Of a stretch of DNA of 64,000 nucleotides, positions 58,280 through 64,000 are shown piece after piece. Where the stretch lies: assembly GCF_000733765.1 (NCBI RefSeq), contig NZ_JPOG01000001.1, positions 3,420,501 through 3,484,500 of the forward strand. The letters run 5' to 3'. A program made the position numbers and the translations under genes. Under the pieces are notes generated by a model. It saw only the letters and a list, made by a program, of their open reading frames with translations, did not search any database and was not told the DNA's origin. Each line of letters opens with the position of its first letter. Within the stretch, counting starts at the first letter, position 1. The stretch comes from Algiphilus aromaticivorans DG1253. Its GTDB lineage: Bacteria; Pseudomonadota; Gammaproteobacteria; Nevskiales; Nevskiaceae.

Positions 58280-59476
58280 ATGAGCAATACGATGACGCAG
58301 ACTGACACCGCAGACCCTCTGGCCGGATATCGGGACGGAAAGCGCTATTTCTGGCCCCTGGCGGCCGTGTGGGTCATGACGCCGGTTATCGGCATCTACC
58401 TGGCCCAAGTCACTGGTGTCCAGAGCCTTACCTGGTTGACTGTCGGGGTCTGGTTCCTGGTGCTGCCGTTGCTGGATTGGCTCCTCGGAGAAGATGGCAG
58501 CAACCCACCGGAAGGGGCTATTCAGGCGCTGGAGTCGGATCGCTATTACCGCTTTCTGACCTACATGACCGTGCCGCTGCACTACGTCACGCTTGTGGTG
58601 GGAGCTTGGGCGGTTGCCACGCTCGGGTTTCACTGGTCGGCCTACTTGGGCGCCGCATTGTCGGTGGGGATCATCAACGGTCTGGCGATCAACACTGGTC
58701 ATGAGCTGGGCCACAAGAAGAGCCGCTTGGAAAAGAACCTGGCGAAGGTGTGCCTGGCCGTGACCGGCTACGGCCACTTCCTGACTGAGCACAACAAGGG
58801 GCATCACAAAGACGTGGCCACTCCCGAGGATCCTGCCTCTGCGCGCATGGGCGAAAGCATCTATCGCTTTGCGCTGCGCGAGATTCCGGGGGCATGGCGC
58901 CGCGCCTGGAACACCGAGAAGCTGCGCTTGCAGCGCCAGGGCAAGGGAACCTGGAGCCCGGATAATGAGGTGTTGCAACCGCTCGCCATCACGGTATTCG
59001 TTTATGGCGGTCTGATAGCCGTATTCGGGCCCATCGTGGTGCCCTTCCTGTTGATCAGCATGGCCTATGGCTACTGGTTCCTGACCAACGCCAACTACAT
59101 CGAGCACTACGGATTGCTTCGTCAGAAGCAGCCGGATGGCCGCTACGAACGCTGCCAGCCGGCGCATTCCTGGAACAGCAACCATCTCATGTCCAATCTC
59201 GTGCTCTTCCATTTGCAGCGGCATTCGGATCATCACGCCTGGCCGACTCGGCGGTATCAGTCGCTGAGGGATTTCGACGATATTCCTACGCTGCCCTCGG
59301 GCTATCCCGGGATGTATGGCCTGGCACTGGTCCCGCCCCTGTGGCGGGCGGTCATGGACCCGCGGGTTCTGGAGACCTATGACCGCGATGTGACCAAGGC
59401 CAACATCGACCCGGCCAAGCGCGAGCGTTACCTGCGCCGTTATTCGGATTACGACGGCGCATCAATGAGCGCCTGA
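58280..59476 (+). CDS. alkB: Alkane 1-monooxygenase
   Basis: AlkB is the membrane di-iron hydroxylase that turns medium-chain n-alkanes into 1-alcohols with electrons from rubredoxin. The 398-residue protein has about six helices and all histidine boxes: HELGHK, EHNKGHHKDVATPEDPA, and LQRHSDHHA, plus the AlkB-specific NYIEHYGL. I take ATG 58280 as start; ATG 58268 adds four residues. The AlkS-like regulator is encoded convergently downstream, and rubredoxin beyond it. The 104 bp after the stop contain a weak stem (CTGCGG/CCGCAG near 59498-59523). Confidence 0.96.
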   Translation: MSNTMTQTDTADPLAGYRDGKRYFWPLAAVWVMTPVIGIYLAQVTGVQSLTWLTVGVWFLVLPLLDWLLGEDGSNPPEGAIQALESDRYYRFLTYMTVPLHYVTLVVGAWAVATLGFHWSAYLGAALSVGIINGLAINTGHELGHKKSRLEKNLAKVCLAVTGYGHFLTEHNKGHHKDVATPEDPASARMGESIYRFALREIPGAWRRAWNTEKLRLQRQGKGTWSPDNEVLQPLAITVFVYGGLIAVFGPIVVPFLLISMAYGYWFLTNANYIEHYGLLRQKQPDGRYERCQPAHSWNSNHLMSNLVLFHLQRHSDHHAWPTRRYQSLRDFDDIPTLPSGYPGMYGLALVPPLWRAVMDPRVLETYDRDVTKANIDPAKRERYLRRYSDYDGASMSA

Positions 59477-59579
59477 GGGGTGCACAGGCCACACTGACTG
59501 CGGGGGCTTCGTTGTCGCCGCAGTTCAGTGGGCTCCGGTGCGCGCTAGATCGCGCCCGAAGTGCCGGCAGGGGCGCGCA

Positions 59580-62339
59580 TCAGCTGTCAATCAGCTGGAG
59601 ATGGCGGGCCTGCGCAATGGCCGCAACGCGATTGCTCACGCCCAGCTTCCCGTAGACGTTGCGAAGGTGCCACTTGAGCGTGCCCTCGCTGATGAACAGC
59701 GAATCGGCAAGCTGGCGATTGGAAAGCCCCGACTGCAGCCTGTTCAGGATGTGCGCTTCTCGTGTCGTGAGCGGCTCGATAAGCGGCTGCCCGTCTGTCG
59801 CCGAGCTTTCGGCCCGCGGCTCCGCTTGATCCCGTCCGGTCAGTCCGACTGCTGCCGCCAGCTTGTCGAGATAGGCGCGACGGACCGGTCGCTTGTCATC
59901 ATCCTTCTGGCCATGCCTCTGAAGATAGTTGCTTAGTAGCGTCCGCAGTGGCGGCCCCTCGTCGACAAAGGTACGTACGTATCCCTCGGGCAGGGCGATG
60001 TCCAGGGCGTCATGAAACACGGTGAGTGCGTTGTCGGTCTCTCCGGATTCCTGCAGTGCCATGGCCTGAATGAGCAAGAGTTCGACCTGCTTCTTTTTCT
60101 GGCCGGTACGTTGGGCGCGTTGCAGAACGGGCATCAGCAGCTCACAGGCGACGTTGGCATGCCCTTTCAGTAGCGCGATCCTTGCGTGAATGCGCCCGGA
60201 CTTATCCGCCAGCGACCGGTCGAAGCCATGCACGGAACTCCTGGCCGGGGCCCCGCTTTCCATTTCCTCCCAGAGCGCTTGCGCCTGAGTCAGCTCGCCT
60301 TGGCGCAGGAGCAGCACCACGCGCTCGGCGCGAAGCGAGATCGTCAAGCGGGGGAGCCCTTGCGCCGTACCCATGGCTTCGCCCTCGGCCAGGGTCTCCA
60401 GCGCATCCAGATGCGCAAGCTGTACGGTCTGCAATCGGGCCAGCGTGACGTACCCGACGATCATAGGGTCGGTCGAGCTTTCCTCGATCAGGGTGGTTAA
60501 GCCGCGATCGATGGCATGGGCGGCGTCGGACATGCGGTCGAACTCGTAGAGCAGGCCGGCGCGCATGGCGTGCAGCATCATTACCGATCGAGACCATTTG
60601 CCCAGTACCGGATCCAGCTCCGCCAGGTATTGGTCACATTCGTGCAGCGCTTGCCGGTAGTCCCCGCACTTGATCAGGTTCGCGACGGTCAGCATATGGG
60701 CCCATGCAAGGGCGTAGTAGCCGCCGCATTCCCGTCCAAGCGCTTGAGCCGTGCGTGCGTGTCCAACGCCGTCGTTGAAGTTGCCCAGTGCCTTGGTGGA
60801 AAAAGCCAGAACGCAGTGCGCGGCAGCCTTATCGAAACTGTTGGCGTCTGGCCACCTTGTCAGCCAGCGTTGCGTGCGCGACGTGCTCTCCTCGGCGTGA
60901 TCGCGCAGCGCTGGCTCGATGCAGCGCTGAAGCTCAATGGCTTCCTCGAGCTGCCCCGCAGTGATCGCGCTCTCGGCGTCCTGCTCACGATGTTGCTTGC
61001 TGGTGAGCGGGTATTGCTCCAGCTCACGGCGGATGCGCTCGGCTTCGTCGTGGCGTCGCACGAAATCCAGGGACCAAGCCTGCTGCAGGCGAATCTCGGG
61101 AAATCGCTTGATGGTCTCAGCCGGTAGCTTGTTGACCCAGCGCAGATAGGTGGTGTGGCGCCCGAAGATGCGGGTGGTTTCTGCCGCGTGCTCGTTGATC
61201 AGCTTCGTGGCAGCGTCCAGGGCATCCGCATCCAGGCAGACTTCGATAGCGCCCTCGATCCTTCCCCGGCTCACCAGCCATTCGACAGCCCTTTCGCGCG
61301 CCCGGGCCACTTCCCCGCTAGCGGATTGCTTGAACTGCTGGAGCAGGAAGTCTCGCACCAAGGGGTGCAGAACGTAGATGGGCTCTTCGGCGTTGTCACG
61401 ACTGATCGGAAGCGCCCGGTGCTCGAGTTCCTCCAGGAGCTTGCCGGCATCCTCCATGTCTGCCACGTACGTCGCGAGCTCGAGCGAAAACTGGCGGAGC
61501 AACGACAGGCGAAGAAGCAGCTGATGAACACGATTCGGCAGCTGAGCGAGAAGGGCTTCGTTCAGGTAATCCGTTAAGGACCGCGGGCCCTCGGCGAGTC
61601 CGGTGAAGAAGGCGTCCTGCGACGCTTCATCCTCTTGAAGCGACAGTGCTACCAAGCGCACGACTGCGGGCCAGCCATCGGTCCGCTGCAGCAGCTGGGT
61701 AACCAGCTCTTTGCGCGGTTGAATCTTGTGTTGCTGCAACAGCTCCTTGGTTTCCGCCTCGGTAAATGCCAGTTCCTGCACCCCGAACTGGTACAGGCGC
61801 CCCTCGAGCAGAGGCTTGCTCAGAGCCGCGGCGGGGTGGGAGCGGCCGCTGACGACAAGCAGCAGCCGCTCCGGCTGATAGCGAAGCATCAATCCCAGGG
61901 CCGAGGTCGTCGAACGGCCCTTTAGATGGTGTGCATCGTCGATGAACAGTGCGGTCCGAAAGGGTTGCGCGTCCAGCTCGGCGAGCAATGCCTTGACAAG
62001 CGCGAGTCGTCCCTCGCCGCCATAACTGTCCAGAACGGTTTCGCCGCTTTGCACATCCTGCAGGCCAACGGCAGCGGCGAGCTCCATGAGAAGGTTGTCG
62101 CCGTCGTCGTCATAGGGCTCGGCAGTCAAATGGATGATCCGGTGCCCGCTGTCTCGTCCTTGCTTGCTCCACTGGCTCAGGAGCGTCGACTTCCCGAAGC
62201 CTGCGCCGGCGCCAAGCGCAACCACAGGCTGGGAGGCTTCCCAGACCTCTGCGGGAAGTTGCAGCCGCGGGCGCGCCAGTTCCCAGGAGGGGAATGTCGT
62301 TCCTGCTTCCACTTTCGCCGCCTTCGAGTCGGTCGTCAT
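59580..62339 (-). CDS. alkS: MalT/AlkS-type LuxR-family activator
   Basis: A 919-residue STAND regulator. Walker A is GAGAGFGKSTLL (near residue 43), followed by Walker B-like FIDDAHHLKG, a helical winged domain, a long TPR-like superhelix (about 380-830) and a C-terminal LuxR HTH (LTTREAHILNRLQSGLSNRQLADSLFISEGTLKWHLRNVYGKLG). AlkS of Pseudomonas has the same order and length (about 880) and activates alkB with alkanes. Position next to alkB supports that role; sequence alone cannot separate AlkS from other MalT-like activators. Confidence 0.87.
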   Translation of the reverse strand: MTTDSKAAKVEAGTTFPSWELARPRLQLPAEVWEASQPVVALGAGAGFGKSTLLSQWSKQGRDSGHRIIHLTAEPYDDDGDNLLMELAAAVGLQDVQSGETVLDSYGGEGRLALVKALLAELDAQPFRTALFIDDAHHLKGRSTTSALGLMLRYQPERLLLVVSGRSHPAAALSKPLLEGRLYQFGVQELAFTEAETKELLQQHKIQPRKELVTQLLQRTDGWPAVVRLVALSLQEDEASQDAFFTGLAEGPRSLTDYLNEALLAQLPNRVHQLLLRLSLLRQFSLELATYVADMEDAGKLLEELEHRALPISRDNAEEPIYVLHPLVRDFLLQQFKQSASGEVARARERAVEWLVSRGRIEGAIEVCLDADALDAATKLINEHAAETTRIFGRHTTYLRWVNKLPAETIKRFPEIRLQQAWSLDFVRRHDEAERIRRELEQYPLTSKQHREQDAESAITAGQLEEAIELQRCIEPALRDHAEESTSRTQRWLTRWPDANSFDKAAAHCVLAFSTKALGNFNDGVGHARTAQALGRECGGYYALAWAHMLTVANLIKCGDYRQALHECDQYLAELDPVLGKWSRSVMMLHAMRAGLLYEFDRMSDAAHAIDRGLTTLIEESSTDPMIVGYVTLARLQTVQLAHLDALETLAEGEAMGTAQGLPRLTISLRAERVVLLLRQGELTQAQALWEEMESGAPARSSVHGFDRSLADKSGRIHARIALLKGHANVACELLMPVLQRAQRTGQKKKQVELLLIQAMALQESGETDNALTVFHDALDIALPEGYVRTFVDEGPPLRTLLSNYLQRHGQKDDDKRPVRRAYLDKLAAAVGLTGRDQAEPRAESSATDGQPLIEPLTTREAHILNRLQSGLSNRQLADSLFISEGTLKWHLRNVYGKLGVSNRVAAIAQARHLQLIDS

Positions 62340-62500
62340 GCCCTACAAAAGCTCCAGCTGTGGCTTGGCTCGAGCGCCGAGCATCGCAGACTGTGGGGTG
62401 GCGCAGCTTCACGTTTGCGGTTCAGCGCCACCTCCTCGCCTTGCGTCAATCGTGGCCGATTAACGAAGGCTTGCGCAGGCTTGAGCTTACATCGGCAGCC

Positions 62501-62504
62501 TTAG
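62501..62504. repeat. Left target duplication of the IS5 element
   Basis: TTAG, repeated at 63667-63670; YTAR-type 4-bp targets are typical of the IS5 family. Confidence 0.8.
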
Positions 62505-63666
62505 GGAATGTCTGATCAAAGTCGGATGAGTGACCGCGAAGACATTGCAGGCTGCACACCGGGTGAAATGAAGGCTGTTTCGGGGGCTTCAGCCTCTGCA
62601 GAAGCCCGATTTCGTTGTCATTGGACGCACCTATCCTGCCGCCAGCAGCTGTCTTCGGGCCGCCACGAGGTTGGCCATGGCAAACAGGCTGTGCAGGTGC
62701 GCGGTGTTCTTGGTCAGGCCGCGATAGCGGACCTTGGTGTAGCCGAACTGGCATTTGACAATCCGAAACGGATGCTCGACCCGGGCTCTCAGAGACGCCA
62801 GACGTCGGTTGGCGGCGCGCTGCCATTCCAGCAGCGCCTTGCCGGCACTACGCACGTAAGGCGTGACGATGCGCGGTCCACTATCGGGCGCCGGGGCATC
62901 CAGGCTGCGGCCCGTGCGTCGATAGCCGGCATCGCCCAGCACGATGCGTTCTTCGCCGTGCAGCAGGGCTTCGGTCTGGGTGATGTCGGCGACTTTGGCC
63001 GTTGTGCCGATAACGGTGTGCACGAGGCCACTGTGGGCATCGGCGCCGATATGCGCCTTGCAGCCGAAGTACCACTGGTTGCCCTTGCGCGTCTGACTCA
63101 TGTCGGGATCCCGCGTACCGCTCTGGTTCTTCGTCGAGCTGGGCGCGTGGATCAGCGTGGCGTCCACCAGCGTGCCTTCGCGCAGCATCAGGCCCCGCTC
63201 GCGCAGGTGGGCATTGACCTCGGCAAAGATCTGCTCGGCCAGCCCGTGCCGCTCCAACAGCCGCCGGAACTGCAGGATCGTGCTCTCGTCAGGCACCGCC
63301 TCATCCGTCAGCGTGATGCCGGCAAAGCGGCGCATGGCATCGGAGTCGTAAAGCGCCTCTTCGGCGCCTGGATCCGACAGCCCGTAGAACTGCTGCAGGC
63401 AGTAGATGCGCAGCTTGGTGGCCAGCGACAGCGGCCGGCGCCCCGGCTTGCCCGCCTTGGGCTTCGGGTAGTGCGGCGCAATCAATGCCTCCAGGCGCGA
63501 CCACGGAATAACCGCATCCATCTCCGCCAGAAACTTCTCGCGGCGCGTCACCTTCTTCTTGTGCGCCTGCTCAAGATCCGCGAACGTCCGCTGCTTCATC
63601 GACTGGCTCACCATCGTCTCCGTGCCCCGGCATCATCCCAGATCGGGGCGATTGATCAGAGTTTCC
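62505..63666 (-). mobile_element. Complete IS5-family insertion sequence, 1162 bp
   Basis: The termini are inverted: GGAATGTCTGATCAA on the left (62505-62519) and GGAAACTCTGATCAA read inward from 63666, differing at two positions. TTAG flanks both ends. It contains one intact transposase gene on the minus strand. It is inserted between the alkS-like gene and rubredoxin, 166 bp upstream of the alkS start. Confidence 0.9.
62631..63614 (-). CDS. IS5-family transposase
   Basis: A 327-residue DDE transposase. The N-terminal region has EALIAPHYPKPKAGKPGRRPLSLATKLRIY and FAGITLTDEAVPDESTILQFRRLLE; catalytic residues are in GTLVDATLIHAP (first Asp), IVLGDAGYR (second Asp) and the late RARVEHPFRIVKCQFGYTKVRYRGLTKN block (Glu). 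The start may be the ATG at 63614 or at 63599 (MKQRTF). The frame is complete, so the element may be active. Confidence 0.94.
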   Translation of the reverse strand: MVSQSMKQRTFADLEQAHKKKVTRREKFLAEMDAVIPWSRLEALIAPHYPKPKAGKPGRRPLSLATKLRIYCLQQFYGLSDPGAEEALYDSDAMRRFAGITLTDEAVPDESTILQFRRLLERHGLAEQIFAEVNAHLRERGLMLREGTLVDATLIHAPSSTKNQSGTRDPDMSQTRKGNQWYFGCKAHIGADAHSGLVHTVIGTTAKVADITQTEALLHGEERIVLGDAGYRRTGRSLDAPAPDSGPRIVTPYVRSAGKALLEWQRAANRRLASLRARVEHPFRIVKCQFGYTKVRYRGLTKNTAHLHSLFAMANLVAARRQLLAAG

Positions 63667-63670
63667 TTAG
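63667..63670. repeat. Right target duplication of the IS5 element
   Basis: TTAG, matching 62501-62504, directly outside the right inverted repeat. Confidence 0.8.
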
Positions 63671-63952
63671 GTCCGCTTGATGGCGCCGAGGCGCCGCTCG
63701 TGTGCCCTGGCTTGGTGTAGCTCTTTGAGCCGACGTTCGCTCCTGAGCTTCGATCCCCTCCTTTAGTGGGGCGTCCCAGACGCAGCGTCTGACGTTTAAT
63801 AGCCACCTGCTTCATAGCTTGCGTATTACTCAATAGCGCGACCTCACCCCGCCACCGGGAGCCTGCAGCGAAGAACCTGCGGTGTCGGTGGCGCAGATCA
63901 GCCGCGCTGAAACATCGGCGATGTTGTGCCCGGTCCCGTCCAGGAGGTCCTG

Positions 63953-64000
63953 ATGTCCGCAATGCAGTATCAATGCCCCGGCTGCGGGTACATCTATGAT
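63953..64000 (+). CDS. Rubredoxin, 3' end cut off
   Basis: The first 16 codons read MSAMQYQCPGCGYIYD, the N-terminal iron-binding half of a rubredoxin (CPGCGYIYD, CxxCG). AGGAGG at 63942-63947 is ideally spaced from the ATG. AlkB-type hydroxylases take electrons from rubredoxins and this locus also has alkB and an AlkS-like gene, so it is the probable electron donor. The rest lies outside the window. The 282 bp between the IS5 element and this gene show no other gene. Confidence 0.85.
   Translation, partial: MSAMQYQCPGCGYIYD

Overview
The window is GC-rich, densely coded bacterial chromosome with proteobacterial gene content: partial pyrF, hemE, yghU, oligopeptidase B, PilV/PilW/PilX minor pilins, a Cpx-type two-component pair, a MocR regulator, and an alkane-oxidation locus of alkB, an AlkS-type regulator and a rubredoxin. 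The best inference is a gammaproteobacterial hydrocarbon degrader, perhaps from the Nevskiales/Salinisphaerales area. There is no rRNA to confirm this, and I saw no tRNA, CRISPR array or prophage.

Layout. 1-9.7 kb: pyrF (5' end cut off), a VapBC-type toxin-antitoxin pair wedged against hemE, small membrane proteins, a PlsC-type acyltransferase, a class I HMG-CoA reductase (unusual in this lineage), a hipBA module with two palindromic operators, and yghU. 9.7-18.1 kb is accessory: small unknown genes, a GST, a guanidine exporter gene (gdx/sugE) behind a guanidine-II riboswitch, a complete IS256-family element with an exact 8-bp target duplication next to a DUF6933 gene, a NucS-like nuclease, a beheaded ATP-binding regulator and an orphan hsdM. 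18-27.6 kb: EthD-domain protein, MFS transporter, Rnk-like factor, a conservon-like cluster (unknown protein, MglA/CvnD-type GTPase, two roadblock proteins), and a lemA-M48 protease operon.

27.7-37.9 kb: a lipoprotein overlapping a GlyGly-CTERM metalloprotease-like protein, a diguanylate cyclase, a LOG-family enzyme, a pilV-pilW-pilX operon in which PilX carries a large extra domain, and a TVP38 protein. 37.9-50.6 kb: a fusion of a degenerate metallophosphoesterase and a GT4 glycosyltransferase, a Vgb-like propeller protein, ptrB, an ExoD protein, an MBL-fold lipoprotein, small envelope proteins, a MocR regulator, a glycine/sarcosine N-methyltransferase and a thiopurine methyltransferase. 50.7-57.9 kb: a DUF202 protein, a Spy/CpxP-like chaperone and CpxRA-like pair sharing a candidate operator, a potassium channel with two RCK domains, and a di-heme peroxidase. 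58.3-64 kb: alkB, the convergent AlkS-like regulator, an IS5-family element with a TTAG duplication, and the start of a rubredoxin gene.

Functional threads are alkane oxidation (AlkB with rubredoxin under an AlkS-type regulator), envelope stress sensing (Cpx-like set, LemA/M48), type IV pilus assembly, two toxin-antitoxin modules, and a decayed restriction-modification island. The most unusual items are the GTPase-roadblock cluster with its unknown partner, the PilX fusion, the degenerate phosphoesterase-glycosyltransferase and the repeated Cpx-like operator.
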